NCBI GenBank assembly: GCA_945829235.1
Contig: CALZUA010000023.1
Span: 1-52,585 of the forward strand
Direction of reading: 5' to 3'
DNA length: 52,585 nt
Source of the DNA: an uncultured Clostridia bacterium
Lineage (GTDB): Bacteria > Bacillota > Clostridia > Oscillospirales > Ruminococcaceae
The notes beneath the pieces are model-generated. The model was given only the letters and a program-made list of their open reading frames with translations, made no database searches and was not told the DNA's origin. Both the position numbers and the translations under genes were made by a program. Positions 1 to 9,297 of the stretch are shown piece by piece; position 1 is the stretch's first letter, and the number at the start of each line of letters is the position of its first letter.

Positions 1-450
1 CAGCTCGACAATGTTTACGGAAAAACCGTCGGCGATATCGTAAAATCCAACTGCGGTATGAAAATGTTTATCGGTTCAAACGATATCGAAACCTGCAAGG
101 AATTCTCGGAGCTTTGCGGCAACTGCACCGTTTCCACAACCAGCGTTTCGCGCTCTATGGGAACGAAAGAGGGCGAGGCAAGCTACAGCACGTCCATTCA
201 GACGCGCCCGCTTATCTACCCGTCCGAGTTGCAGAAAATCAACAACAAAACCGATACGGGTAACGCGATTATCGTTACTTTTGGTAACTACCCGCTGAAA
301 ACAAAATTCACGCCGAGCTACAAGTGCGATTTGTATAAGTTTGGCACGATGGATTTATCCGAGGTACGGAGCAACGCGTTCTTCCCCGACGAGGTTTACT
401 ACGACCTTACCGAGAGAAACGAGAAAGTGCTCGGAACAACCGAAAACTAA
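1..450 (+). CDS. Type IV coupling protein VirD4/TraG, C-terminal part (5' end outside window)
   Basis: The reading frame is open from the first base and ends in TAA at 448-450, giving the last 149 residues of a longer protein. The text IFIGSND-like (MFIGSNDIETCKEFSELCG), the TTSVSRS segment and RPLIYPSEL are typical of the end of the VirD4/TraG/TcpA-like ATPase that brings relaxase-bound DNA to a conjugation channel. The Walker motifs would lie upstream and cannot be seen. It leads directly into the operon: the next gene starts 20 bases later. The family call rests on the conserved C-terminal ATPase segment and on the VirB4 and TrbL-like neighbours. Confidence 0.85.
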   Translation, partial: QLDNVYGKTVGDIVKSNCGMKMFIGSNDIETCKEFSELCGNCTVSTTSVSRSMGTKEGEASYSTSIQTRPLIYPSELQKINNKTDTGNAIIVTFGNYPLKTKFTPSYKCDLYKFGTMDLSEVRSNAFFPDEVYYDLTERNEKVLGTTEN

Positions 451-469
451 TCTCCGAAAGGAAAATGGT

Positions 470-1951
470 ATGTTTAAGAAAATTCTGGCTACGGCGCTTG
501 CCTGCGCTGTTTTTGGAACAGTTTCGCTTACCGCGTTTGCCGAGTCGGGCGAAAATTCCGCTCAGTCCGTGGAAAGCGCGCCGAAAATTGAATATATCTA
601 CTCGGAGATTGTCGAGAACAAAATCCCGTCCCACAGTCTTTACGAGGAAATTCTCGCGAAGCAAATCGTGTTTTACAGCAACGTTTCAAACGGCGCTGTT
701 ATCGATTATCCCGTTGAGCTTGACCTGCCCGATACCGTAACCGTTACGCTTGAAAAAGACGGCAAAAAGTCCGAATACAAGCGCGGCGAACCGCTCGAAA
801 AGGTGGGAAAATACTCGCTCACTATGATGGTTGATGGCAAAAATTTGCTCGGCGGTAACGAGAACGAGGTTTACTACGGGCTGTTTCGCTTTTGGATAAC
901 GGAAGCGTCTGAGGAGGGCGAGTCCGGTGATAATTCGGACGATGAGGACTCGGATTATTCGGATTTTTCCGAGGACGAAAGCTCGGACAGCTCGGACGTG
1001 AGCGGTGAAAGCGATTATTCCGACACAAGCTCCGATGGCTCCAACACAAGCTCCGATGGCTCCGACACAAGCTCCGACAGCTCGGGCGGAGAGGGCGAAA
1101 AACCGTCAAAGCCCGATGATAAAGAGCCCGAGGAGCAGGGGATTTTGCTCCCGAAAAACGACAAAGCAAGCCTTCTTTCGCAGTACGCAACAAGTGAAAA
1201 AATCCGCGTTGTCACGGACGGGGGAACGGAGTTTTATTGCAATATTCCCGCGGGAACGGTAACCACGAATGATGTTAAATTTGAGTTAACGGACGATATC
1301 GAGTACAAACTGCTGAAAGACGGCGAGGAACAGACGAGCTATGCTTTTGGCAATGCGTTGACCGAAAAGGGCGAATACACGCTCCTTATCAACGATGGCG
1401 ACGACGAAAATCCCGCGAAATTCGAGTTCGCGATTATCGGACAATACGCCGGTGCAATCACGAAGTACACCGTTCCGGACGGCTGTAAAATCGAAAAGGC
1501 AATGTTCGGGAAAAGCGAAATCCGTGCGAACGGAAACTCGGTTGACCTCGGAAAAGAGGGTGAGTACACCTTCGATATTTCCTGCGGACTTTACAAGTGG
1601 ACGGAGAGCTTCACTCTCGACAACACGCCGCCCGAGTTCAAGGTGAACGGGCTTGACGACGAGGGAAAAGCTCAGGGTGTGACGGTTTTCATCGAGCTTA
1701 TTTCGGACGATATCGACACCTACACGATTATCAAGGACGGAGAACCCATCAGAAAAAGCCTCGAGCTTACGGACGCGGGCAAGTATTATGTGACCGTTTA
1801 CGACAAGGCGGGAAACAGCTTCTCGCAGACCTTTGATATCATTTATCAGATGAACGCAATGGCGATTGTTGCCGTTGCTCTCGGCGGTGCGCTGATTATC
1901 GCGGGAGTTGTGTTCTTTATTATCACGCGCAAGAAATTCAACATCAGATAA
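470..1951 (+). CDS. Membrane-anchored surface protein with acidic Ser/Asp linker and Ig-like modules
   Basis: 493 residues. The ATG at 470 is chosen because it follows an AGGA site and gives a clean signal peptide (about residues 1-24, ending TAFA). A longer in-frame start at 341 would run through the preceding gene. After a first globular part (25-140) comes a very acidic Ser/Asp-rich linker (about 142-224) with short tandem repeats. Then follow beta-rich modules; a later one has the DNTPPEF and YDKAGN signatures seen in Ig-like/Big-type surface domains. A single membrane helix (about 463-485) and a short basic tail (RKKFNIR) close the protein, so most of it should face outward. The protein at 9716 has the same plan. 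A role as adhesin or surface part of the mating apparatus is inferred from operon position only. Confidence 0.7.
   Translation: MFKKILATALACAVFGTVSLTAFAESGENSAQSVESAPKIEYIYSEIVENKIPSHSLYEEILAKQIVFYSNVSNGAVIDYPVELDLPDTVTVTLEKDGKKSEYKRGEPLEKVGKYSLTMMVDGKNLLGGNENEVYYGLFRFWITEASEEGESGDNSDDEDSDYSDFSEDESSDSSDVSGESDYSDTSSDGSNTSSDGSDTSSDSSGGEGEKPSKPDDKEPEEQGILLPKNDKASLLSQYATSEKIRVVTDGGTEFYCNIPAGTVTTNDVKFELTDDIEYKLLKDGEEQTSYAFGNALTEKGEYTLLINDGDDENPAKFEFAIIGQYAGAITKYTVPDGCKIEKAMFGKSEIRANGNSVDLGKEGEYTFDISCGLYKWTESFTLDNTPPEFKVNGLDDEGKAQGVTVFIELISDDIDTYTIIKDGEPIRKSLELTDAGKYYVTVYDKAGNSFSQTFDIIYQMNAMAIVAVALGGALIIAGVVFFIITRKKFNIR
1019..1080 (+). repeat. In-frame 18-bp tandem repeat in Ser/Asp linker
   Basis: About three copies of an 18-bp unit (ACAAGCTCCGATGGCTCC and close variants) encode repeated TSSDGS/TSSDS. 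Because the unit is a multiple of three, copy-number change would alter linker length without a frameshift. Confidence 0.75.
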
Positions 1952-1990
1952 CACAAGCTTTTTGAGAGATTTTGAGAGGAGGTGAACAGA

Positions 1991-3589
1991 ATGACTCCGG
2001 TGCTGCTGGACAGTTTGGGCTGGGTATCAACCGTTACCGACGCGATTGCGGACACGCTGAGCTGGGCTTTTAGCCTTTTCTCCTCGCTGGTTACATATCT
2101 GTTCAACTTCTTGTTTTCCGTGGCGCTTCAGGGCATTGTTATAATGTTCGGCGTGGTTTTGCAGTGGATTCTGTTTTACCTTCTGCACATTGTCGATGTA
2201 TTTCAGGAATTCTTCGACGTTTTTGCGGGAACGCAAACCGTGAAAAAAGACGGCAATGAAATGTATCTTCTCGATGTTTTTCTCACCAACGACGGTGTTA
2301 AACAGGCGCTGATTGCGGTAACGTTTATCGGCGTTGCGATTTGCTTCATCTTCACGATTTACTCGGTTGCGAAATCGATGGGCTCTTATGCGCTCGAGCA
2401 CAAGCGACCGATTAGCGACGTTATGAAAACGGCACTGAAATCGTGTATTGCGTTTATGATAGTGCCGATTATGATGTACTTCGGTTCGCAGCTCTCTTCG
2501 GCAATTCTGGTTTCGACGGAAAACGCGATAATCGGAGTAACCGGCTCGGACGAAAGCCCGAAGCTATCGACGATTTTGTTCCTCTCGGGAACCTTCGGCG
2601 ATGACGATGAGCCAAACGCGTCCTTTACATCGGGAAAACGCGCCGATTATTTCAACGGCAAAAAGAGCATCTATAACCCGGGCGATTATCTTGTTGATTT
2701 TAATATGTATCCCTCGCTTGACCTCGAAAATATTCAGGCAGTTTTCCAGAGTCAGGCAGACGATGTGAAGGTTTCCGATAAGACGGCAAACGGTATCAAG
2801 GATAAAAAGGACATTGATACGGATTTCTCGCTTGATGACCTTTCCAAAAACGCAAAGACGTTCCCGAACCTGTTCGAGAGCCTTTACAACTATCCGGTGG
2901 TTTATCTCGCAAGTATCGGCGTAATTCTGATAATGCTTTGCTCGATGTTCGTGTTTATCCGAAAGATTATCGAGTTAGTCATTCTGTACGTCACATCGCC
3001 GCTGTTTGTTTCCACAATGCCGCTTGACGGAGGCACAACCTTCAAAAGATGGCGCGAGATGTTTATAGGAAAGCTGTTTTCGGGATTTGGAATTGTAATT
3101 GCGATGAACCTCGTGATGATTTTTATCCCGATGATAATGAGCTCGAACTTCTCGTTCTCGGATAACATCGCGCTTGATATTACTATTAAAATAGTCTTTG
3201 TGGTTGGCTGTATGTACGCGGCTTGGAAGTCCAACACGACAATTCTCGAGGTAATAAATCCCGAGGTTGCCGCGGCAGACCGCGCTTCGGCGATGGTTGT
3301 CGCGGGAATGGTGAAGATGGCTGCGAACACCGCTAAAGACGCGGCAATGGCTGCGGTTACAGGCGGAGGAAGTCTTGCTGCCAAAGGCGTTGCAAAAGCG
3401 GCAGGAAGTGCGGCAAAGAGTGCGGCTTCTGCGGCAGGAAACGCTGCTAAGGGTGCGGCAGGCGGCTCCGGAAATGCCTTTACGGGCGGCGGAGGCGGCG
3501 GTCTTGGAAATGTCGCTAAAATAGGCAAGAGTTTGGGCGGCTCATCGGGCGGTTCCGACAATAAAGAAGATGAACAAAAGAAACAGTAA
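1991..3589 (+). CDS. TrbL/VirB6-like conjugation membrane protein (copy 1)
   Basis: 532 residues. The ATG at 1991 is preferred because AGGAGGTG at 1977-1984 lies six bases before it; a GTG at 1982 overlaps that site. There are several long hydrophobic helices in the N-terminal half, a soluble loop (about 190-300), then more helices with the conserved segment ILYVTSPLFVSTMPLDGG followed by FKRWREMF. The same segment occurs in the next protein. The C-terminal 100 residues are Ala/Gly-rich, low complexity and presumably cytoplasmic. VirB6/TrbL proteins form the inner-membrane channel of type IV secretion systems. The family call rests on topology, the shared motif and the VirD4/VirB4 neighbours. 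Confidence 0.72.
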   Translation: MTPVLLDSLGWVSTVTDAIADTLSWAFSLFSSLVTYLFNFLFSVALQGIVIMFGVVLQWILFYLLHIVDVFQEFFDVFAGTQTVKKDGNEMYLLDVFLTNDGVKQALIAVTFIGVAICFIFTIYSVAKSMGSYALEHKRPISDVMKTALKSCIAFMIVPIMMYFGSQLSSAILVSTENAIIGVTGSDESPKLSTILFLSGTFGDDDEPNASFTSGKRADYFNGKKSIYNPGDYLVDFNMYPSLDLENIQAVFQSQADDVKVSDKTANGIKDKKDIDTDFSLDDLSKNAKTFPNLFESLYNYPVVYLASIGVILIMLCSMFVFIRKIIELVILYVTSPLFVSTMPLDGGTTFKRWREMFIGKLFSGFGIVIAMNLVMIFIPMIMSSNFSFSDNIALDITIKIVFVVGCMYAAWKSNTTILEVINPEVAAADRASAMVVAGMVKMAANTAKDAAMAAVTGGGSLAAKGVAKAAGSAAKSAASAAGNAAKGAAGGSGNAFTGGGGGGLGNVAKIGKSLGGSSGGSDNKEDEQKKQ

Positions 3590-3616
3590 GATTAAGCTGA
3601 GAGGAGGTTTTCGATA

Positions 3617-5914
3617 ATGCCGATACAATCGCTCGGAATTTTTGACAGTGTTTTCGACTGGGTTTGCGACAAGATTTTTGACCCGATTATTAGTTGGCTG
3701 TCGAAAATACTCAATTCCATTTTTGACTGGATTTTGAACACAATCGTAATACCTGTCCTGATGCCGGTTTTCGAGTTTTTGTGGAATATAATCATCGCGA
3801 ATATTGCCGATCTTTTCTTCACATTTATTTACAACGGCTTCTGTCAATTCCTATTGCTGTTAGACCAACTGCAAAGCGGATTTGACGTGCTTATCGGGCT
3901 AAAGGATATCACATATTACTCCGAAGCCACGGGCGAGGACACGCAGACAACGCTTTTGCAGTACTTTATGAACAACGATATTATCCGCAACGCCGTGCTT
4001 TCGATAACCTTTATCGCGCTCGGCTTGTCGATAATCTTCGCGATTTACTCAGTTATGCGTTCGACGCTTGACTTTGATTTCGAGGGGAAACGTCCCGTCG
4101 GAAAAGTGCTGAATGCTGTCGGAAAAACGATGATTGCGTTTTTGCTTGTACCGACGATTTGTTTTGTCGGAGTAAGCCTCGTTTCAATCGTGCTCAAGCA
4201 GACCTGCTCGGCTATCAGCGGCGGCTCAGACGCCTCGCTCGGACGGTGGGTTCTGGCGATTTCGTCAATTGACGCGGGACGCGGAAATCCGCCCACTCCG
4301 TTCACCAACCCAAGCACAAATCAGATGAACGAGCCGTGGAATTCGCTTCTCTACAACGGAATGAATTATATCACATTCGGCACGAAAATTCACATCTCAC
4401 ATATTGACTATCTTATCGGCTATGCTTCGATAATCTTTATGATGATTGTGATGATTGCCTGCTTGTTTACGTTCATCAAGCGAATTTTCGATGTCATCAT
4501 TCTGTACATAACCTCGCCGTATTTCGTGTCAACAATTGTCCTTGATGACGGCGAAAAGTTCAAGAAATGGCGAGAAAGCTTTATCGCGAGAATTCTGATA
4601 GGCTTTGGCTCGGTTATCGGACTGCGAATTTTCCTGATGATGGTGCCCGTGATAATGAGCGACGAGCTGAAAATTTTCGACTCGGTTGCGGGAGATATAA
4701 CGGGCGGCTATGTAATCAGACTTGTGTTTGTTCTGGGCGGAATGTTCGCGGTTTACAAGTCCTCGACGCTGCTCACGGGAATTATCAGCTCGAGTGTTGC
4801 CGCAGAGGAGAATATGAACAATGCGCTTCTCGGCGGAATGGTTGCGGGCGGTATGATGAAGGGCGCGAAAGCTGTTGCCGGCGCGGGACTTAGCGCGTTC
4901 AGCAAGCTAAGCTCAAAGTCAAAGTCAAAGACCTCAACAAGCTCTATAAGCTCCAAGAAAGATAAATCCTCAAAGTTTACGGGAGGCACAAACGCGTTCA
5001 AGGCTCAGGATTACTCGAAGAACTTCAAATCCGATTTCGCGGGCAGTCTTGGGCTGAAGAAGGACCAAATCAACGACGATTACATCAGCAAGAATGTTCT
5101 TGACGCGGAAAAGGCGAAGGAGGAAGGAAAGAATCTCAATCCTCTTGCAAAGCTCGATGGGCTTGAGAACTTTGATTTCGATGACGATTATATCTCCGAT
5201 GCAGTTTTAATGGGCAAAGACGGCGATTTCACCGGAAATGCCGATACAACCGGCATTCAGCACTTTGGCGAGAAGGGCAACACGCCCGACATTGTCGATA
5301 AGTTTGAATTGTCGAAGGACGCTATCAAAATGAACGGTGAGCAGGTTGCCGATGGTGCTGTAAACAAGACGAATGATTTCAACCTCAGCGACGACTTGTT
5401 CAACAACGACTATTCTTCTCTTCTCGATGATGATGATGACAATGATGATTCGGATGAGGGTTCGGCTCATTTTGACGGCAATATGCTTGACAACGTTGTG
5501 GACAATAATTACAAGTTCCACGAGTCTGCCGAGGTTGATAGTTCCGTTAAATTTATGGATAATGTTACCGACCTCAGTGAGCAGATTAAAAACAAGAATT
5601 ATATGCCACAGACTGAAATTGATGCTAAGCACAATGCTGAAGAAATTCAGAGAAGACAGGCGGCAAGAGCTCAGCGTTTGCAGAATAAGTTCTCTGACAA
5701 TCAGACAAATGCCGATGCAGTAAAGACCGCAAGCACGACTTCGGCAAGCACGGCGTCTGCACAGAAAACCGCTTCCGAAATAGCAAAGAACACAAGCACG
5801 ACTTCGACAAGTGCGACAACTGTACAGAATACCGTTTCTGAAAAAACAAAGACGGTTGACCCTGTTTCATCGGTCAAGAAGAACGACCACAAAAACGACA
5901 GCGGCAAATTTTAA
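3617..5914 (+). CDS. TrbL/VirB6-like conjugation membrane protein with long soluble tail (copy 2)
   Basis: 765 residues; AGGAGG at 3602-3607 supports the ATG at 3617. The first 410 residues parallel the upstream protein: N-terminal amphipathic and hydrophobic helices, NDIIRNAVLSITFIALG, and ITSPYFVSTIVLDDGEKFKKWRESF, matching the PLFVSTMPLDGG-FKRWREMF block there. The remaining 350 residues are soluble and unlike copy 1: Ser/Lys-rich, then acidic with a run of Asp, then Thr/Ser/Ala-rich with repeated TSTTSTSA-type text. The tail may contact cytoplasmic ATPases or substrates (inference). The two copies probably arose by duplication and could form a mixed channel. Confidence 0.7.
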   Translation: MPIQSLGIFDSVFDWVCDKIFDPIISWLSKILNSIFDWILNTIVIPVLMPVFEFLWNIIIANIADLFFTFIYNGFCQFLLLLDQLQSGFDVLIGLKDITYYSEATGEDTQTTLLQYFMNNDIIRNAVLSITFIALGLSIIFAIYSVMRSTLDFDFEGKRPVGKVLNAVGKTMIAFLLVPTICFVGVSLVSIVLKQTCSAISGGSDASLGRWVLAISSIDAGRGNPPTPFTNPSTNQMNEPWNSLLYNGMNYITFGTKIHISHIDYLIGYASIIFMMIVMIACLFTFIKRIFDVIILYITSPYFVSTIVLDDGEKFKKWRESFIARILIGFGSVIGLRIFLMMVPVIMSDELKIFDSVAGDITGGYVIRLVFVLGGMFAVYKSSTLLTGIISSSVAAEENMNNALLGGMVAGGMMKGAKAVAGAGLSAFSKLSSKSKSKTSTSSISSKKDKSSKFTGGTNAFKAQDYSKNFKSDFAGSLGLKKDQINDDYISKNVLDAEKAKEEGKNLNPLAKLDGLENFDFDDDYISDAVLMGKDGDFTGNADTTGIQHFGEKGNTPDIVDKFELSKDAIKMNGEQVADGAVNKTNDFNLSDDLFNNDYSSLLDDDDDNDDSDEGSAHFDGNMLDNVVDNNYKFHESAEVDSSVKFMDNVTDLSEQIKNKNYMPQTEIDAKHNAEEIQRRQAARAQRLQNKFSDNQTNADAVKTASTTSASTASAQKTASEIAKNTSTTSTSATTVQNTVSEKTKTVDPVSSVKKNDHKNDSGKF

Positions 5915-5931
5915 CGAAAAGGTGATTAGCA

Positions 5932-8616
5932 ATGCGAATAATTCCAAAGAAAACCAAGGTTGAAACCGAGCTTTTCAAGGGCGTTTCTATTATTGACGTG
6001 CTTGTGGGGCTTTTCGGCGCATTTGTTTGCGTTGCGCTGATTACCTCGAATATCCCGTTCAAATGGTGGATTGCAATCGGTGTGTTTGTGGTGTTCGTGT
6101 TCCTTATGATGCCGCTTGACGATGAAAAGATTTATATGCTCTTTATCCACTTTTTGCGGCATTTTGCGATACCTCACGTCTTTTTTAGAAAGAAAAAGAG
6201 CGGCGCAATCAGCGTTGAGGACATCACCCCTTTCACCGGCATCGACGACCGCTACATAAGCTACAACAAGGAGTATTATGCAACGGTTATCGAAATACCG
6301 TCGATTGAGTTTCGCTTTTTGACGGAGTTTCGGCAGGACTCGATTATCGACCACAACATCGGCTCGATTATCCGCACAATCGGTCAGGACCAGACAGGCG
6401 CGTTCGTTAAAATCGACCGCCCCGTGATTTACGATGAATATATCCGCACGGAACACAAGAAAATCGATGACCTCAAACAAGCGTATCTTGACGATATCAT
6501 CAGCGAAGATGAGCTTACAACGCGCGTTGAGATAATCTACGGCAGAATTGAGGAAATCAAGAAGATAAACTATGACGATAAGGTTTATCGCCCGTTTCAC
6601 TATCTCGTGCTGTTCGATAAGAAAAAACCGATTTTGTCCGAGATGACGAGAAATGCTGTCGGGCAGTTCAGAGCCGCGGGACTTGACGCTCATCAGCTCA
6701 AGGGCAAAGACCTTGCGATTTTCCTGAAATATCAGTACAGTCAGGTTTTCGATGAGCGCGAGGTTGACAAAATCAAGCCCGAGGATTATCTTGATTGGAT
6801 TATCCCGAAGAAGATTGAGCTTACCGGCAGAACCGTGAAATATGACGGGCTTATTACGCACAATCTGAAAATTCTCGATTACCCGTCTGTTGTGGGTAAC
6901 GCGTGGGGTTATCGTCTGTTCAACGTGCCGAATACGCGCGTTGTGATGAAATTCAAGCCGGTTGAACGGTATCAGTCAATCAAGCGTATCGACCGTTCTC
7001 TCGAGGAACTCCGCGGTCAGGCGGGGCAGACCGGCAAGGTTTCCCGCTTGATGGAAATCAACGAGAATATCGAGTCGCTTGCTGAGTTGCTCTCGATGCT
7101 CCAGAGCGAAAACGAGTCGCTCTACGATGTCAACACTTACATTACGATTTATGATTACGAGCTCACCGAGCGCACAAAACGCGCTTCCGAGGGCAATTCA
7201 ACGGCTGCTTCGTCAACCTACGTTTCGCTCAAAAAGAACGTCAAGCGTATTCTCGCGGAAGCGGGCTTTAAGACGCAGGATTTGTTTATGCAGACGTTTG
7301 ACGTGTACACAAGCTCGCATATTTCGGCTTATGACGCGTTCACGAAAAAGAGCCGCGGCATTCACTCCTCGTCTATCGCGGCGGCTTTCCCGTTTGTTTT
7401 CCCGTACCTTCAGGACAAGGACGGAATGTGCTTCGGTACAACCGGCGGCAACCCCGTTTTCGTCAACTTCTTCCAGCGCGACAGCGAGCGCGTAAACAGC
7501 AATATGGCGATTATCGGTAAGTCAGGTTCCGGTAAATCGTTTGCAACTAAAACTATTTTGTCCAACCTCGCCGCCGACAACAGCAAAATCTTTATTCTCG
7601 ACCCCGAGAACGAGTACGGCGGGCTTGCGAAAAAGCTCAAGGGCAAGATGATTGACGTGGGAAAAGCAACCGAGGGTACTCTCAATCCGTTCCAGATTAT
7701 CACGGGCGTTTCCGATGATGAGGAGGGCGCGTCAAACAGCTTTAACGCTCATTTGCAGTTCCTCGAGGAGTTTTTCAAGCAGATTTTGCCCGAAACCGAA
7801 AACGATGCGCTTGAGTATCTGAACAACCTTTTCCCGAGAATTTACGCGGAAAAGGGTATCGACGCGTACACCGACCTCTCGACGCTTTCGCCCGAGGATT
7901 ATCCGGTTTTCGATGACCTTTACGACAAGATTTTGACGGACTTCCAGCGCGCTTCCAGCGAGTACAACAAGAACAATCTGCGTATTTTGCTCAACTATGT
8001 GTCGAAATTCTCGACGGGCGGCAGAAACTCGCACTTGTGGAACAGCCCGTCCTCGATTACCACGAAGGAGAACTGCATCGCGTTCAACTTCCAGTCGCTC
8101 CTTGCAAACCGTAACAACACGATTGCAAACGCGCAGATGCTTTTGGTGCTGAAGTATCTCGATAACGAGATTATCAAAAACCGCGACTATAATATCCTTC
8201 ACCACGCGAACAGAAAAATCATCATTGTAATCGATGAGGCGCACGTTTTCATCGATGAGAAATACCCGATTGCGCTCGACTTTATGTACCAGCTTGCAAA
8301 GCGTATCCGTAAGTACAACGGTATGCAGATTATCATCACGCAAAACGTCAAGGACTTTGTCGGCACTGAGGAACTCGCGCGAAAGTCCACGGCGATTATC
8401 AACGCGTGCCAATACTCGTTTATTTTCGCGCTTGCGCCGAATGATATGAACGACTTGTGCAAGCTGTACGAAAAAGCCGGCGAAATCAACGAAACCGAGC
8501 AAGACCAGATTATCAACAACCCGAGAGGTCGCGCGTTTGTTGTCACAGCGCCGTCTAACCGAACCTGCGTTGATATCGTGGCGTCCGAGGATTTGCAGGA
8601 ACTTTTCAAAGAATAA
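5932..8616 (+). CDS. VirB4-type conjugation ATPase with fused N-terminal PrgI-like membrane domain
   Basis: 894 residues. Walker A is GKSGSGKS at 529-536 and Walker B is IIIVIDEAH with D768-E769, the layout of VirB4/TraC ATPases that energise type IV secretion. The ITQNVKDFVG and NACQYSFIFALAPND stretches further down also fit the family. The first 90 residues hold two membrane helices (about 20-60) after a basic start (RIIPKK), then a segment ending FFRKKK; this resembles the small PrgI protein that is usually encoded separately just upstream of virB4. A weak ribosome site (AAAAGG) precedes the ATG, 17 bases after the TrbL-like gene. The VirB4 call is firm; the PrgI fusion is by pattern. Confidence 0.9.
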   Translation: MRIIPKKTKVETELFKGVSIIDVLVGLFGAFVCVALITSNIPFKWWIAIGVFVVFVFLMMPLDDEKIYMLFIHFLRHFAIPHVFFRKKKSGAISVEDITPFTGIDDRYISYNKEYYATVIEIPSIEFRFLTEFRQDSIIDHNIGSIIRTIGQDQTGAFVKIDRPVIYDEYIRTEHKKIDDLKQAYLDDIISEDELTTRVEIIYGRIEEIKKINYDDKVYRPFHYLVLFDKKKPILSEMTRNAVGQFRAAGLDAHQLKGKDLAIFLKYQYSQVFDEREVDKIKPEDYLDWIIPKKIELTGRTVKYDGLITHNLKILDYPSVVGNAWGYRLFNVPNTRVVMKFKPVERYQSIKRIDRSLEELRGQAGQTGKVSRLMEINENIESLAELLSMLQSENESLYDVNTYITIYDYELTERTKRASEGNSTAASSTYVSLKKNVKRILAEAGFKTQDLFMQTFDVYTSSHISAYDAFTKKSRGIHSSSIAAAFPFVFPYLQDKDGMCFGTTGGNPVFVNFFQRDSERVNSNMAIIGKSGSGKSFATKTILSNLAADNSKIFILDPENEYGGLAKKLKGKMIDVGKATEGTLNPFQIITGVSDDEEGASNSFNAHLQFLEEFFKQILPETENDALEYLNNLFPRIYAEKGIDAYTDLSTLSPEDYPVFDDLYDKILTDFQRASSEYNKNNLRILLNYVSKFSTGGRNSHLWNSPSSITTKENCIAFNFQSLLANRNNTIANAQMLLVLKYLDNEIIKNRDYNILHHANRKIIIVIDEAHVFIDEKYPIALDFMYQLAKRIRKYNGMQIIITQNVKDFVGTEELARKSTAIINACQYSFIFALAPNDMNDLCKLYEKAGEINETEQDQIINNPRGRAFVVTAPSNRTCVDIVASEDLQELFKE

Positions 8617-8618
8617 TT

Positions 8619-9296
8619 ATGAAAAAATTTGCACTGTTAATTATCGCGGCGGTTTTGCTTTTGAGCGGTTGCGAAACACCAAAAGAGCCGTTGCTTAAAA
8701 GCGGAAAGCTTCGCGCGGCGGTTACGTTTGAGCTGGAAAATTCCGAGGAAATTGCCGAACACATCGCAAAAGAGCTTGGCGCGCCGCTTGAGATAAGCAA
8801 AACGGACAGAAGCGCGGCGCTTGAAATGGTTGCAAACGGCAGAGCTGACATAGCTGTCGGCGCGTTCAGCGACTCAAATTCCCCCGGCTTGAACTATCTG
8901 ATGACAATGCCCATCGCGGAAAACAGAATTTATATCGTCTGCGGCGGCGAATTCACGGTTACCGGTTCAACCGACCTCACGGGGCGGGTTGTCGGCGCTT
9001 CCGCGGAGCTTCCCGAGAGCATTCTGCGTTCGCTTATTTCAATCGTGGCGGACGGAAATCTGATTTGCAACAACGCGAAAACTGCGGCGGAGTTGCTCAA
9101 ATCGGGCGATATCCACGCTTACGTCTGCTTTGAGAAAGAGGCAGTGGAGCTTATTTCGGGGAATAACGGGCTGAGGTGCTGTATTCCCGCGGACATTGAG
9201 CCGGAGCGTTACGGAGTTGTGGTGTCGAAGACCAAAACCGCTTTATTCGGCGCAGTAAACGGAATTGTCGGTAAAATGATTACAGGAGAAAAGTGA
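8619..9296 (+). CDS. Lipoprotein related to periplasmic solute-binding proteins (SBP family 3-like)
   Basis: 225 residues, starting two bases after the VirB4 stop, so probably translationally coupled. The N-terminus is a lipoprotein signal with lipobox LLSGC (Cys18). The body has features of amino-acid type binding proteins: SGKLRAAVTFE at the start, an ADIAVGAFSDS segment, LTGRVVGAS, and a hinge-like return to a second lobe with AELLKSGDIHAYVCFE. It is at the short end for the family and no ABC transporter genes are adjacent, so transport seems unlikely. In this operon it might sense a small ligand or serve as a surface part of the mating machinery (inference). Confidence 0.6.
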   Translation: MKKFALLIIAAVLLLSGCETPKEPLLKSGKLRAAVTFELENSEEIAEHIAKELGAPLEISKTDRSAALEMVANGRADIAVGAFSDSNSPGLNYLMTMPIAENRIYIVCGGEFTVTGSTDLTGRVVGASAELPESILRSLISIVADGNLICNNAKTAAELLKSGDIHAYVCFEKEAVELISGNNGLRCCIPADIEPERYGVVVSKTKTALFGAVNGIVGKMITGEK

Positions 9297-9297
9297 T

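Noticed and set aside
1982-1990. GTG start for the first TrbL-like gene
   Set aside because: It overlaps the AGGAGGTG ribosome site, which is correctly spaced for the ATG at 1991.
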